Origin: Yoonia sp.
GTDB lineage: Bacteria > Pseudomonadota > Alphaproteobacteria > Rhodobacterales > Rhodobacteraceae
DNA length: 64,000 nt
Reading direction: 5' to 3'
Assembly (NCBI RefSeq): GCF_030731595.1
Contig: NZ_JANQTS010000008.1
Location: forward strand, 1-64,000
A model generated the notes under the pieces. That model saw only the letters and a list, made by a program, of their open reading frames with translations, made no database searches and was not told where the DNA came from. Made by a program: the position numbers and the translations under genes. The first letter of the stretch is position 1. Each line of letters starts with the position of its first letter. Below, piece after piece: positions 9,935 through 20,492 of this stretch.

Positions 9935-10890
9935 TCAGTCTAGCCAACCCGCCCGTCTTGGCACCCGCACCGCCAACATCGGCTTGATCAGCGGTGACCG
10001 GAATCTGTTGAGGTCCAGCGCCTCGTGCACGCCTGTCACGACTTCTCCGTCCAGTTGGGTTTGCACGGCGGACCTTGAATAAAACGGCGCGTCCAGCATG
10101 TTCAGCACCTGTTTGGGCATCACCCCGGGATCGGCGCGGGTTTCGCGCATGACCTGCCAGAGCGACCGTTTGAAACGGGTGCGGGGTGGCGCATCGACGA
10201 TTTGCGCGTTGCCTTCACTGTCAAAGGCGATCGCGGTGTCGAGTGTCGTCCCGTCCCGTCGAACTGCGTCGTAAATGCAGGTGGCCCCTGCTTTGGTCGG
10301 GTACCGCCCCCATGTCCAGAAGCTGAAGTCTTCCTCCAGCGACCTTGTCCCAAAGTTGCTGTCGAAATAGCCGTGGCCGGACCATTGCCAGCCTTTGGCC
10401 TCAAGTTCGACCTTGATGTCAGACGACGGCGCGAAGGGCCGCCAGATGTGTGCGCCGTCGGGGGTCAGCGGCAGTTCGACGTTGGTCATGGCATGCGGCG
10501 TGATCGTGATTTGCCCGCGTACGCGGCTGATGATGGGCGGGCCGCTGATCTCGTCAATGTCGATGATCAGGTCCTTGCCGGTCCAGTGCATGGACGAGGG
10601 ACCAACCTGTAAGGTGTCGGGCGTGGTCTTGAGTGCTGCGCGCCCCCGGTCTGTCATCGTAAAGCGCCCGCCGGGTCCATAGGTGGCGACGTTGATGCAG
10701 CAATGGTTGGCGGGGTCCTTGCGCCCCGACCATGCGTACCACGGCGAAAACACCGATCCGATAAACCCTATGACAGAGACCGCTTTGGTCCCACAGTCGC
10801 TGATCCCGTCAATGTACCACCAGGCGTAGCCGTTGGGCGGGACATCGAGATGGAAGCAAGGTCCGTCATGATCGCCGCGGCCGCGTGCTG
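9935..10890 (-). CDS. crtC: carotenoid 1,2-hydratase (hydroxyneurosporene synthase)
   Basis: PPNGYAWWYIDGISDCGTKAVSVIGFIGSVFSPWYAWSGRKDPANHCCINVATYGPGGRF; follows crtD. Start codon unresolved (see findings). Confidence 0.92.
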
Positions 10891-12336
10891 ACCGGAGAGG
10901 GTTGCCATCGGCACCCCCGCCCCCGGATGTGCCCCGCCCCCGCAAAGGTAGAGGCCCGCGATCTTGGTCCGTGCCGTCGGGCGTTTGAAGGCCGCCATCA
11001 TGCCGTGCGGGCTCCGCCCGTAAAGGGAACCGCTGCTCGCTGGAAACAGCGCGTCGAACCCCTGCGGGGTGGTCAGCGCCTCTGGTCCCGGTGTCGGAGT
11101 GAACGAGAGGCCGAAGTCCCGGAAACGCGCGAAAATCTGTGTCTGACATGGTGGTTTTTCCTTCTCGGGGTCGCGTGGGACTGGCGGGCCGTTCATGATA
11201 ATCTCGAAACGCTGTATGGCGTCGGGGGTGACTGTGCCGTGATCCTGGGCGCAGAGATAAAGCGTGGCGTCTTTGGGCATCTCGCCGTTGGCGAGTGCTT
11301 TGAACTCGGCCTTTGGGTCATGTCCGAAGAACACAGTGTGATGTGCAAGATCGAGACCGGACGGGACCGCCGCAAAGGCGTGGACATAAGCGGACAGGCT
11401 GCGCGGTTCGACTTGCGCTGGCGTTAAGGCGGCTTTTGCAGGCTCTCCGAGCAGGCCCGTGACAAGGGCACGGGGGTCTCCGTTAAACAGCACAATATCG
11501 GCCGGGAAATGGGCATGATCGGTTTGCACCCCATTAATCCGGCCGTCTTGTTTCGTGATCCGCCTGGCCACAGCGTGATAGTGGAAATCCGCCCCGCGTG
11601 CCTTTGCAAGTCTTGTGATGGCTTGTGCCAGTTGATGCATTCCGCCCGTGACAGACCAGACGCCCTGCGCCTCTGCTTGCCAGATCAGAGAGAGAATCGC
11701 AGGCGATGCATAGGGCGAACCGCCGACATAGGTGGCGTAGCGCCCGAACAGCTGCGCCAGTCGCGGATCACTGAACGAAGCTTTGAGCAGCCCCGCAAGT
11801 GATTTGTGCGGTGCCATATCCCCGATCAGACGCGGTTGCTTGAGGACTGTCTTGGTGACGGCAAACTGGTCGGGTTCCGGCGTTTGCATCATAGGGGCAT
11901 CGAATGCGTCGAACAGCCGTTTTGCCCTTGCCGAGAAGGCCGCGAATTCTTGGCCTGCTTTCGTGCCGAAGGTCGCAACAATGTTTGCCCGGGATTGGTC
12001 GTGGTCCGCGCTCAGGTCAAGGCATGCCCCGTCGTCCCAATAGTGTCGCGCCAGTGTTTGCAGGGGCTTGAGTGTGAGATGGGAACTCAGGTCTTCTCCG
12101 ACATCCGCGAAAAGCGAGGCGAAGACTGGCCGCATTGTCAAAACCGTTGGTCCCGCATCGACCGGCCCTGCCGCAGAGGGCACTGTGCGCATTTTACCGC
12201 CGGGTCCGCCGTGCGCTTCAAGCACTGTCACGTCACAGCCATGGTGGCTGAGGCGCAATGCTGCTGCCAGCCCCCCAATGCCCGCGCCGATAATGACGAT
12301 TTTAGGCGTTTGCGACCGCATCTGAATCCGAGTCAT
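10768..12336 (-). CDS. crtD: 1-hydroxycarotenoid 3,4-desaturase (methoxyneurosporene dehydrogenase)
   Basis: N-terminal FAD motif VIIGAGIGGLAAALRLSHHGCDVTVLEAHGGPGGKMRT, C-terminal LYLCGGGAHPGAGVPMATLSG; position between crtC and crtE. Confidence 0.93.
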   Translation of the reverse strand: MTRIQMRSQTPKIVIIGAGIGGLAAALRLSHHGCDVTVLEAHGGPGGKMRTVPSAAGPVDAGPTVLTMRPVFASLFADVGEDLSSHLTLKPLQTLARHYWDDGACLDLSADHDQSRANIVATFGTKAGQEFAAFSARAKRLFDAFDAPMMQTPEPDQFAVTKTVLKQPRLIGDMAPHKSLAGLLKASFSDPRLAQLFGRYATYVGGSPYASPAILSLIWQAEAQGVWSVTGGMHQLAQAITRLAKARGADFHYHAVARRITKQDGRINGVQTDHAHFPADIVLFNGDPRALVTGLLGEPAKAALTPAQVEPRSLSAYVHAFAAVPSGLDLAHHTVFFGHDPKAEFKALANGEMPKDATLYLCAQDHGTVTPDAIQRFEIIMNGPPVPRDPEKEKPPCQTQIFARFRDFGLSFTPTPGPEALTTPQGFDALFPASSGSLYGRSPHGMMAAFKRPTARTKIAGLYLCGGGAHPGAGVPMATLSGQHAAAAIMTDLASISMSRPTATPGGTLTGSATVGPKRSLS

Positions 12337-12337
12337 C

Positions 12338-12355
12338 TGTTACGTTTGATTTACA
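12338..12355. promoter_or_regulatory. PpsR/CrtJ-type operator 1 in the crtD-crtE intergenic region
   Basis: TGT-TACGTTTGATTT-ACA, exact TGT-N12-ACA. Confidence 0.85.
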
Positions 12356-12363
12356 TTGACATA

Positions 12364-12381
12364 TGTAAACTAAAATTGACA
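12364..12381. promoter_or_regulatory. PpsR/CrtJ-type operator 2 in the crtD-crtE intergenic region
   Basis: TGT-AAACTAAAATTG-ACA; 8 bp after the first site. Confidence 0.87.
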
Positions 12382-12405
12382 CTATAGAATACAAAGGAGA
12401 CGCGC

Positions 12406-13287
12406 ATGAAAATTTCCGAGCGTATTGACGCAACAATGGCGCAGGCCATTGCGCATGGTCAGGGTGGTGTCGCCCCTGCCAAACTGGCAGCGGCGCTGGA
12501 ATATGCTGTAACCCCGGGTGGCGCGCGCATCAGGCCGACGATCCTGACGTCGGTAGCCATGGCCTGCGGTGATGATCGTCCCACATTGACGAATGCGGCG
12601 GCCGTTGCACTAGAGTTGATCCATTGTGCCAGCCTTGTGCATGATGACCTGCCTTGCTTTGATGATGCCGATATGCGCCGGGGCAAGCCTGCTTTGCACA
12701 AGGCGTTTTCGCAGCCCTTGGCCGTGCTTGCAGGTGACAGTCTGATCATCATGGGATTTCAGGTTCTGGCCCGTGCCGCCGCTGATGTGCCGGAGCGGGC
12801 GTTGCGCTTGATCGACATTCTGGGCACCCGCACCGGAATGCCTTTTGGCATTTGTGCGGGGCAAGGCTGGGAAAGCGAAGATACGATTGACCTTTCGGCC
12901 TATCATCAGGCCAAGACTGGCGCGCTGTTTATTGCGGCCACTCAAATGGGTGCTGTTGCCGCGGGCCAAGAGGCTGAACCTTGGGAAGAGCTGGGCGCGC
13001 GCATCGGCGAAGCGTTTCAGGTGGCCGATGATCTGCGTGATGCGCTGTGCGATGAAAAGACCCTTGGCAAGCCTGCCGGTCAGGACGATCTGCATGGGCG
13101 GCCCAACGCCGTTGCCTCTTATGGTGTCCAAGGTGCCATCCAGCGCTTTGATGATATTCTTGGTGGTGCGATTTCGTCGATCCCGGCCTGCCCGGGCGAA
13201 GCTGCACTTGCCCAAATGGTCAAGGCTTACGCTGATAAGCTTGTCCCTGCGGGCGCGCGCACCAGGCCAACCGTTCCCGGCGAATAA
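12406..13287 (+). CDS. crtE: geranylgeranyl diphosphate synthase
   Basis: Prenyltransferase motifs LVHDDLPCFDDADMRRGKPALHK and FQVADDLRD; divergent from crtD. Confidence 0.93.
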   Translation: MKISERIDATMAQAIAHGQGGVAPAKLAAALEYAVTPGGARIRPTILTSVAMACGDDRPTLTNAAAVALELIHCASLVHDDLPCFDDADMRRGKPALHKAFSQPLAVLAGDSLIIMGFQVLARAAADVPERALRLIDILGTRTGMPFGICAGQGWESEDTIDLSAYHQAKTGALFIAATQMGAVAAGQEAEPWEELGARIGEAFQVADDLRDALCDEKTLGKPAGQDDLHGRPNAVASYGVQGAIQRFDDILGGAISSIPACPGEAALAQMVKAYADKLVPAGARTRPTVPGE

Positions 13288-14436
13288 ATGACCGACCTCG
13301 ACCTTATGATAGATGGGCCTGCGCTCCCGCGTGGGGCTGCAAAGCGCGCCGGACGGTTGACGCGCCTTCTGGCATCGCGCGGGTTTCAGACTTGGGCAGC
13401 CCGCTTTCCCCTGACGCGGCGGATTGTGCGCGCGGAGGGCGAGGCGATGTTCGATCTGGTCGCGGGCTTTTGCCACAGCCAGATTCTGCAAGCTTTTGTC
13501 CGGCTGAATATGCCGCAGATCCTGTTGGAGCAGGAAATGACGGCAGAGGCTCTTGCCATGAAGGTTGACGTTCCGCCGGACCGGATGCCGGTGCTTTTGG
13601 CGGCCGCGACCGCCATCGGGCTGATCAAGCGTCGTCGTTCCGGGCGCTATGCATTGACGACCCGTGGGGCTGCCTTGGCGGGCGTGCCGGGGCTAGCGGG
13701 AATGATCGACCACCACGATGTGCTCTATCTTGATTTGGCCGATCCCGTGGCCTTCTTTCGGGGAGAAGTTGAAACCGAACTGGCGGAATTCTGGCCCTAT
13801 GTTTTTGGCGCAGGCGGCGCGACTGATCCGGCAACGACGGCGACATATTCCCAGTTGATGGCCGATAGTCAGGCGCTTGTCGCCGAGGATACGCTTGCTG
13901 CGGTCAGCTTGAAGGATGTGCAGGCGATCACAGATATCGGCGGTGGGACCGGGGCTTTCCTGACGGCTGTTGGTGCGGCCTATCCAGATATACAGATGAC
14001 CCTTTTTGATCTGCCCGCAGTGGCACCGGCCGCGCGCGAGAGATTCGCTGCCGCTGGACTATCAGAGCGCGCCGACATCGTGCCCGGTTCCTTCCGAGAT
14101 GATCCGTTACCCGAAGGTGCCGATATGATCTCTTTGGTGCGAGTGCTTTACGATCATGCCGATGCAACGGTGGCCGAACTGCTCAAAGCGGTTCATGCCG
14201 CATTGCCCGATGGCGGTCGTATCCTGATTTCCGAGCCAATGACGGGTGGCGCAGCGCCGCAGCGTGCTGGAGACGCCTATTTCGCCCTCTATTGCATGGC
14301 GATGCGGACGGGGCGCGCGCGCTCTGCGGCCCAGATCGCGGAACTTTTACGGAATGCAGGCTTTGAAGACATCAAGACGCTCAGGTCGCGCCGACCGTTC
14401 ATTACCTCTGTCGTTACGGGTGTAAGGAAAAGTTGA
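13288..14436 (+). CDS. crtF: 1-hydroxyneurosporene O-methyltransferase
   Basis: SAM O-methyltransferase motifs ITDIGGGTGAFL; located between crtE and bchC. Confidence 0.92.
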   Translation: MTDLDLMIDGPALPRGAAKRAGRLTRLLASRGFQTWAARFPLTRRIVRAEGEAMFDLVAGFCHSQILQAFVRLNMPQILLEQEMTAEALAMKVDVPPDRMPVLLAAATAIGLIKRRRSGRYALTTRGAALAGVPGLAGMIDHHDVLYLDLADPVAFFRGEVETELAEFWPYVFGAGGATDPATTATYSQLMADSQALVAEDTLAAVSLKDVQAITDIGGGTGAFLTAVGAAYPDIQMTLFDLPAVAPAARERFAAAGLSERADIVPGSFRDDPLPEGADMISLVRVLYDHADATVAELLKAVHAALPDGGRILISEPMTGGAAPQRAGDAYFALYCMAMRTGRARSAAQIAELLRNAGFEDIKTLRSRRPFITSVVTGVRKS

Positions 14437-14438
14437 CA
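14421..14438. promoter_or_regulatory. PpsR/CrtJ-type operator 1 of bchC
   Basis: TGT-AAGGAAAAGTTG-ACA; overlaps the crtF stop codon. Confidence 0.85.
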
Positions 14439-14445
14439 CCGTAAG

Positions 14446-14463
14446 TGTCTAATTTAATTGACA
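14446..14463. promoter_or_regulatory. PpsR/CrtJ-type operator 2 of bchC
   Basis: TGT-CTAATTTAATTG-ACA; 7 bp after the first site. Confidence 0.88.
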
Positions 14464-14546
14464 CCACGCGATGGCAGGCTAAACTAGATTTTACAAGGTT
14501 GTTGCCGGTTGAATCGCTCAACTATCGCCACAACAGGGAGAAAACG

Positions 14547-15485
14547 TTGGAAACACAGGCCGTTATCCTTACAGCACCAGGCGCGTTGTCGCTTGATACG
14601 GTGGGAATCGTGGCGCCCGCCGCGGACGATCTTGTTGTTGAAATCAAGTATTCCGGCATCTCGACTGGAACAGAAAAGTTGTTCTGGACAGGTGAAATGC
14701 CTCCGTTCCCCGGAATGGGCTATCCGTTGATCCCCGGGTATGAGGCTGCGGGTGAGGTTGTTGAGGCCGGTCCCGACAGTGGTTTCCGTGTTGGCGAGCA
14801 TGTCTTTGTTCCGGGTGCCAACTGCTATGAAGGTGCCTTTGGCCTCTTTGGTGCAGCAGCCCAGCGTGTCGTGACCAAAGCGTCACGGGTCACACGGATC
14901 GACCGTGGTCTGGGCGCAGGGGGTGCATTGCTGGCACTTGCCGCTACGGCGCGTCATGCCATGGCAGGTCCGAACAAAGCTGTGCCTGATCTTATCATCG
15001 GTCACGGTGTTCTGGGTCGTTTGCTGGCCCGTTTGACCATCGCCTCTGGTGCGCCTGCGCCGACGGTCTGGGAAGTGAACCCTATCCGTATGGCGGGCGC
15101 TTCGGGTTATGAGGTTCTGACACCTGAAACCGACCCGCGCCGCGATTATAAGTCGGTTTATGACGCATCGGGCCGCGGTGATTTGCTGAATGACTGGATC
15201 GGTCGCATCGCCAAAGGTGGCGAGATCGTCTTGGCCGGCTTTTACACAGCACCGCTCCAATTCGCTTTCCCGCCTGCTTTCATGAAAGAGGCGCGTTTCC
15301 GCATCAGCTCAGAATGGGCTGCGGACGACATGATCGCCACGAAAGCTTTGGCCGAAGACGGCACGCTCGAACTGGCCGATCTGATTACACACGAACAACC
15401 GGCAGCGGCGGCTCCAACAGCCTATCAGACCGCCTTTACTGATCCTGCTTGCCTGAAAATGATTTTGAACTGGGGAACCGCATGA
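14547..15485 (+). CDS. bchC: 3-hydroxyethyl bacteriochlorophyllide a dehydrogenase
   Basis: (M)[20 protein letters not shown]..., [30 protein letters not shown] start proposed downstream of the operators. Confidence 0.92.
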   Translation: METQAVILTAPGALSLDTVGIVAPAADDLVVEIKYSGISTGTEKLFWTGEMPPFPGMGYPLIPGYEAAGEVVEAGPDSGFRVGEHVFVPGANCYEGAFGLFGAAAQRVVTKASRVTRIDRGLGAGGALLALAATARHAMAGPNKAVPDLIIGHGVLGRLLARLTIASGAPAPTVWEVNPIRMAGASGYEVLTPETDPRRDYKSVYDASGRGDLLNDWIGRIAKGGEIVLAGFYTAPLQFAFPPAFMKEARFRISSEWAADDMIATKALAEDGTLELADLITHEQPAAAAPTAYQTAFTDPACLKMILNWGTA

Positions 15486-16486
15486 AAGATGAAATTCCAA
15501 ACCTGAAGGATTTCGACCAGCGCTTGCGGGACGAAGCCAATGAAGAACCCACGCTTGAGGTTCCACAAGGCCCACCCACATCCAAGACCCAGATCATCGC
15601 GATCTATGGCAAAGGCGGTATCGGCAAATCCTTCACGCTCGCAAACCTCAGCCACATGATGGCGGAAATGGGCAAGCGCGTGCTGTTGATCGGCTGCGAC
15701 CCTAAATCCGACACAACAAGCCTGCTGTTTGGCGGCAAGGCCTGCCCGACAATCATCGAGACATCTGCCAAGAAGAAACTGGCGGGCGAAGAAGTGGCAA
15801 TCGGCGACGTCTGCTTTAAGCGCGGCGGTGTTTTCGCAATGGAGCTTGGCGGCCCAGAAGTCGGTCGCGGCTGCGGTGGCCGTGGGATCATTCACGGATT
15901 TGAATTGCTCGAGAAATTGGGATTTCACGACTGGGACTTTGACTATGTTCTTTTGGATTTCCTTGGTGATGTAGTCTGCGGCGGCTTTGGCCTGCCCATT
16001 GCGCGCGACATGGCGCAGAAAGTTATCCTGGTTGCCTCTAATGATCTCCAATCGCTTTATGTTGCTAACAATGTCTGCTCCGCAGTCGAATACTTCCGCA
16101 AGCTTGGTGGTAATGTTGGGGTGGCGGGCCTTGTCATCAACAAGGATGACGGAACAGGTGAAGCCAAGGCCTTTGCCGAAGCGGTCAGTATTCCGGTTCT
16201 CGCCGCCATCCCCCAAGACGACGACCTGAGAAAGAAAAGTGCCAATTACCAGATCGTTGGCACACATCAGAGCCAATGGGGTCCGATGTTTGAATCTCTG
16301 GCTGACGCAGTTGGTATTGCACCACCTGTGCGTCCCAACCCGCTTGATCAAGATGGCTTGCTTGGCCTGTTCGACGCCAAAGACACCGGCGGCGACTATC
16401 AGTTGGTTCCAGCCACCGACGTCGACATGCGCGGCAAGAATGCCCAGCCAAAAGAGAGCCTGGAGGTCATTTATGATGACGCCTGA
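15482..16486 (+). CDS. bchX: chlorophyllide a reductase iron protein subunit X
   Basis: [58 protein letters not shown] (NifH-like). Confidence 0.97.
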   Translation: MKDEIPNLKDFDQRLRDEANEEPTLEVPQGPPTSKTQIIAIYGKGGIGKSFTLANLSHMMAEMGKRVLLIGCDPKSDTTSLLFGGKACPTIIETSAKKKLAGEEVAIGDVCFKRGGVFAMELGGPEVGRGCGGRGIIHGFELLEKLGFHDWDFDYVLLDFLGDVVCGGFGLPIARDMAQKVILVASNDLQSLYVANNVCSAVEYFRKLGGNVGVAGLVINKDDGTGEAKAFAEAVSIPVLAAIPQDDDLRKKSANYQIVGTHQSQWGPMFESLADAVGIAPPVRPNPLDQDGLLGLFDAKDTGGDYQLVPATDVDMRGKNAQPKESLEVIYDDA

Positions 16487-16619
16487 TCCCCGAAAAGAAG
16501 TCTTGGACGAAGTCCGCCAGATGCTTGCAGGTGCCACACCCGAGCAAATGAGAAAACTGTTGCGTGACATCATGCAATCCGCCCCCGCCGTCAAAGAGAG
16601 CGCCAAATATGACGCATGA
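16473..16619 (+). CDS. 48-aa small ORF between bchX and bchY, unknown function
   Basis: [54 protein letters not shown] upstream of ATG; overlaps the 3' end of bchX and the 5' end of bchY. Confidence 0.6.
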   Translation: MMTPDPRKEVLDEVRQMLAGATPEQMRKLLRDIMQSAPAVKESAKYDA

Positions 16620-18213
16620 TTCCGACACCCAAGGCTATGAAGTCGGCTATGATGAGGCTGGCAACGTCCAGATCATCGAGGGTGTAGCGCGTGAAGAAGT
16701 GTCACCGCAGCTTGATGCTGGAAAGCAGGCAACGGCCCTTGAGGGCGGTTGCACGGCAAATGCAGGAACGATGGAGGCTGCCGCGCGTGCCGCGGGCAAA
16801 TCCGACATTCTTGACCAATATGCCGAGGACTATCCGAAAGGACCCCATGATCAACCGCAGAGCATGTGCCCTGCGTTCGGGTCTTTACGCGTAGGCCTAC
16901 GGATGAAGCGTGTGGCCACGGTACTATCCGGTTCGGCTTGTTGTGTATACGGCCTCACGTTTGTTTCTCACTTTTATGGCGCACGCCGTTCGGTTGGCTA
17001 TGTGCCGTTCAATTCAGAGACATTGGTAACGGGTAAACTGTTCGAGGACATTCGCGAGAGCGTCCACGATATGGCTGATCCAGACCGCTATGACGCGATT
17101 GTGGTGACGAACCTGTGCGTGCCAACCGCGTCGGGCGTGCCGCTGCGGTTGCTGCCCAAAGAAATTAACGGCGTTCGCATCGTTGGTATCGATGTTCCCG
17201 GTTTCGGTATCCCGACACACGCCGAAGCCAAGGATGTTTTGGCCGGTGCGATGCTGAATTACGCCCGTGAAGAGATCAAGGCAGGTCCCGTTGCCCGCCC
17301 TGTGGGCGGCAAGTCAGACCGTCCAACCGTTGCCTTGCTGGGTGAAATGTTCCCCGCTGATCCGATGATGATCGGCGCGATGCTTGGGCCGATGGGTCTG
17401 GCCGCTGGTCCGGTGGTTCCCACTCGGGAGTGGCGCGAACTTTATGCTGCACTCGACTGTGGTGTCGTGGCGGCGATCCATCCGTTCTACACGGCCTCTG
17501 TCCGCGAATTTCAGGCGGCGGGCCGCACGGTCGTTGGTTCTGCCCCTGTCGGCTATAATGGAACAGCCGCGTGGCTGATGAATATCGGCGAGGCGTACAA
17601 CGTACCAAAGGCGCAGATTGCTGCCGCGCAAAACGCTTTCTTGCCAGTGATAAGCGAGGCTCTGAAGGGGGCGCGGATCAACGGGACTGTAACCCTGTCG
17701 GGTTACGAGGGTTCTGAACTTCTGGTTGCCCGTCTGTTGATCGAAAGTGGCGCGGATGTGCCTTATGTCGGCACAGCTTGCCCCAAAACGCCTTGGTCCA
17801 AGGATGATGCGGAGTGGCTGGCATCGCGTGGCGTGAAAGTTGTCTATCGCGCCTCGCTCGAGGATGATCTGGCTGCTGTTGATGCGATCAAGCCTGATTT
17901 GGCGATTGGCACGACACCCGTTGTTCAGCATGCCAAAGAACGCGGTATCCCGTCTCTCTATTACACTAATCTGATTTCTGCGCGGCCACTCATGGGGCCG
18001 GCGGGTGCTGGCTCGCTGGCCCAAGTCGTGAACGCTGCCATTGCAGGCAAAGAGAAGATGGACAAGATGCGCGCCTTCTTCGAGGGCGTGGGCCATGAAG
18101 ACACTGCTGGCGTCTGGGAAGGCATGCCGAACTTGCGCCCCGATTTCCGTGCCGCCCATCAGAAGAAGCTCGATAAAATGGCACGTGCCGCCAAAGCAGA
18201 GGAGATGATCTGA
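16609..18213 (+). CDS. bchY: chlorophyllide a reductase subunit Y
   Basis: [66 protein letters not shown]. Confidence 0.96.
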   Translation: MTHDSDTQGYEVGYDEAGNVQIIEGVAREEVSPQLDAGKQATALEGGCTANAGTMEAAARAAGKSDILDQYAEDYPKGPHDQPQSMCPAFGSLRVGLRMKRVATVLSGSACCVYGLTFVSHFYGARRSVGYVPFNSETLVTGKLFEDIRESVHDMADPDRYDAIVVTNLCVPTASGVPLRLLPKEINGVRIVGIDVPGFGIPTHAEAKDVLAGAMLNYAREEIKAGPVARPVGGKSDRPTVALLGEMFPADPMMIGAMLGPMGLAAGPVVPTREWRELYAALDCGVVAAIHPFYTASVREFQAAGRTVVGSAPVGYNGTAAWLMNIGEAYNVPKAQIAAAQNAFLPVISEALKGARINGTVTLSGYEGSELLVARLLIESGADVPYVGTACPKTPWSKDDAEWLASRGVKVVYRASLEDDLAAVDAIKPDLAIGTTPVVQHAKERGIPSLYYTNLISARPLMGPAGAGSLAQVVNAAIAGKEKMDKMRAFFEGVGHEDTAGVWEGMPNLRPDFRAAHQKKLDKMARAAKAEEMI

Positions 18214-19673
18214 TGCTTGTCACTGATCATGATCGCGCAGGCGGCTATTGGGGTGCAATCTATGCATTCTGTGCCGTCAAAGGCCTGCAAGTCGTCATTG
18301 ACGGCCCGGTTGGTTGCGAAAACCTCCCCGTCACCTCTGTGCTGCACTACACTGACGGCTTGCCACCACATGAATTGCCGATTGTTGTCACCGGACTGGG
18401 TGAAACCGAGATGGGCGAAGGCACCGAAACCGCGATGAAGCGGGCTTGGGAAACGCTTGATCCTGCTTTGCCTGCCGTTGTCGTAACTGGCTCGATCGCA
18501 GAAATGATCGGTGGCGGTGTGACCCCGCAAGGCACGAACATCCAACGCTTTCTGCCCCGCACCATTGATGAAGATCAGTGGGAATGTGCGGACCGCGCGA
18601 TGACTTGGATCTTTACCGAATTTGGCATGACCAAAGGTCGGATGCCCCCAGAGAAGAAGCGCGAAGAGGGGGCAGCCCCCCGCGTGAATATCCTTGGGCC
18701 GATGTATGGCGCGTTCAACATGCCCTCCGATCTGGCCGAAATACGGCGGCTGGTCGAAGGCATTGGTGCCGAGGTCAACATGGTCATGCCGCTTGGTGCC
18801 CATGTCGCCGAGATGCGCAATCTGGTGAATGCCGATGTCAACGTCACGATGTATCGCGAGTTTGGTCGTGGTCTGTGTGAAGTGCTGGGCAAGCCTTATC
18901 TACAAGCCCCCTTTGGCATTGATTCAACAACGAAATTCCTGCGCAAACTGGGCGAATTGACGGGGCTGGACCCTGAACCATTCATCGAGCGCGAAAAGCA
19001 TTCGACCATCAAGCCGGTTTGGGATTTGTGGCGCTCTGTGACGCAGGATTTCTTTGCGACCGCTGAATTCGCCATTGTCGCGAACGAAACTTACGCCCGT
19101 GGCGTGCGGCATTTCCTTGAGGGCGATCTGGGTTTCCCCTGCGCCTTTGCGGTGGCGCGGACGCGCGGCAAGAAGACCAACAACGACGAAGTGCGCGCGA
19201 TGCTGCATAGCAAGCGCCCGCTGATCGTGATGGGGTCTATCAACGAGAAAATGTATCTGGCCGAGATGAAAGCCGGACATGGACCCTCCCCAGTGTTCAT
19301 TCCCGCAAGCTTCCCCGGTGCTGCGATCCGCCGTGCAACCGGCACGCCGTTCATGGGCTACGCCGGTGCGACGTATATCTTGCAAGAGGTCTGTAACGGC
19401 CTGTTCGATGCACTGTTCCACATCCTGCCTTTGGCCACGGAGATGGACAAAACCGATGCCACGCTGACACCCTTGCGCCGCGATTTCCCTTGGGACGCGG
19501 ATGCACAGGCCAAGCTGGACGAGATCGTGGCTACACACCCGATCCTGACACGAATTTCCGCAGCCAAATCGCTGCGGGATGCTGCCGAACGGGCAGCACT
19601 TGACGCCGGCAACGACAGGGTCGTGCTGGAGACCGTCGCAGCACTGCAACCATCCTCTGGAGGACGCACATGA
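18213..19673 (+). CDS. bchZ: chlorophyllide a reductase subunit Z
   Basis: [64 protein letters not shown]. Confidence 0.97.
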   Translation: MLVTDHDRAGGYWGAIYAFCAVKGLQVVIDGPVGCENLPVTSVLHYTDGLPPHELPIVVTGLGETEMGEGTETAMKRAWETLDPALPAVVVTGSIAEMIGGGVTPQGTNIQRFLPRTIDEDQWECADRAMTWIFTEFGMTKGRMPPEKKREEGAAPRVNILGPMYGAFNMPSDLAEIRRLVEGIGAEVNMVMPLGAHVAEMRNLVNADVNVTMYREFGRGLCEVLGKPYLQAPFGIDSTTKFLRKLGELTGLDPEPFIEREKHSTIKPVWDLWRSVTQDFFATAEFAIVANETYARGVRHFLEGDLGFPCAFAVARTRGKKTNNDEVRAMLHSKRPLIVMGSINEKMYLAEMKAGHGPSPVFIPASFPGAAIRRATGTPFMGYAGATYILQEVCNGLFDALFHILPLATEMDKTDATLTPLRRDFPWDADAQAKLDEIVATHPILTRISAAKSLRDAAERAALDAGNDRVVLETVAALQPSSGGRT

Positions 19674-19894
19674 CTGACTTTACAACAGACGCCCCCGTTT
19701 CACGGGCACGGACTGCGCCACCGAAAAGAGAGTACTATGCCTACTTCACGCTGATCTTTCTGGCCACTTTGCCGCTTTGCATCCTGACTTGGGTGTTGAG
19801 TGCTGCACGCCGGATGGAGCTGCCTGAAAAAGGGCCTATCGCAAAGGCCTGGACCCAGGCCCGCATCATTACGCCACAGATCTTCAGCGCATGA
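19670..19894 (+). CDS. pufQ: PufQ, puf operon leader protein
   Basis: 74 aa, single [32 protein letters not shown]; between bchZ and pufB. Confidence 0.9.
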   Translation: MTDFTTDAPVSRARTAPPKREYYAYFTLIFLATLPLCILTWVLSAARRMELPEKGPIAKAWTQARIITPQIFSA

Positions 19895-20041
19895 AGCTGA
19901 TGGCAAGACATTTGTCCGGAAACGGGCATCCGATGTTCGTCATTCCCCCCCGGGATGACGGATTGGGGCAGAGGAAGAGCTTCTGTCGTAACCCGGCCGC
20001 GGGGGGTGCGCGGCGTCAGTATTTTATTTTGGAGACAAAAC

Positions 20042-20197
20042 ATGGCTGACAAATCTGACCTTTCTTTCACAGGTCTCACTGACGAGCAGGCCCAGGAGCT
20101 GCACGCAGTTTACATGAGCGGTTTCACGATCTTCACGATCGTTGCAGTCGTTGCTCACGTACTGACGTACATCAAGCTTCCTTGGTTCAGCTGGTAG
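20042..20197 (+). CDS. pufB: light-harvesting complex 1 beta subunit
   Basis: [51 protein letters not shown]; ligand His in AHVLTY. Confidence 0.97.
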   Translation: MADKSDLSFTGLTDEQAQELHAVYMSGFTIFTIVAVVAHVLTYIKLPWFSW

Positions 20198-20209
20198 GAG
20201 AATTAACAC

Positions 20210-20365
20210 ATGGCACAGTTCTACAAGATCTGGCTGGTATTCGACCCACGCCGCGTTTTCGTGGCACAGGGCGTATTCCTGTTCTTGCTGGCAGCAATGA
20301 TTCACCTCGTTCTGCTGAGCAATGAAAGCACAAACTGGTTCCAGCTCGCCTTTGGCGGAATGTAA
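20210..20365 (+). CDS. pufA: light-harvesting complex 1 alpha subunit
   Basis: [51 protein letters not shown] (51 aa, absent from the supplied ORF list because of its length). Confidence 0.97.
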   Translation: MAQFYKIWLVFDPRRVFVAQGVFLFLLAAMIHLVLLSNESTNWFQLAFGGM

Positions 20366-20387
20366 TCAGCTTTGCTGACTAAATCAC

Positions 20388-20419
20388 GCTACGGGCGGGC
20401 CTGCTGATCCGCCCGTAGC
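20388..20419 (+). terminator. pufA-pufL intercistronic stem-loop (mRNA stability/termination element)
   Basis: GCTACGGGCGG ... CCGCCCGTAGC, 11-bp perfect stem without a U-tract. Confidence 0.85.
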
Positions 20420-20492
20420 AAACACCGACATTGACGATGACAGGGCGCACCGAATGCGGATGCAGGGCCTGTCAATGAATGGAGATTGGAAG

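Noticed and set aside
15425-16606. 393-aa minus-strand ORF
   Set aside because: Antisense to bchX; translation shows no domain.
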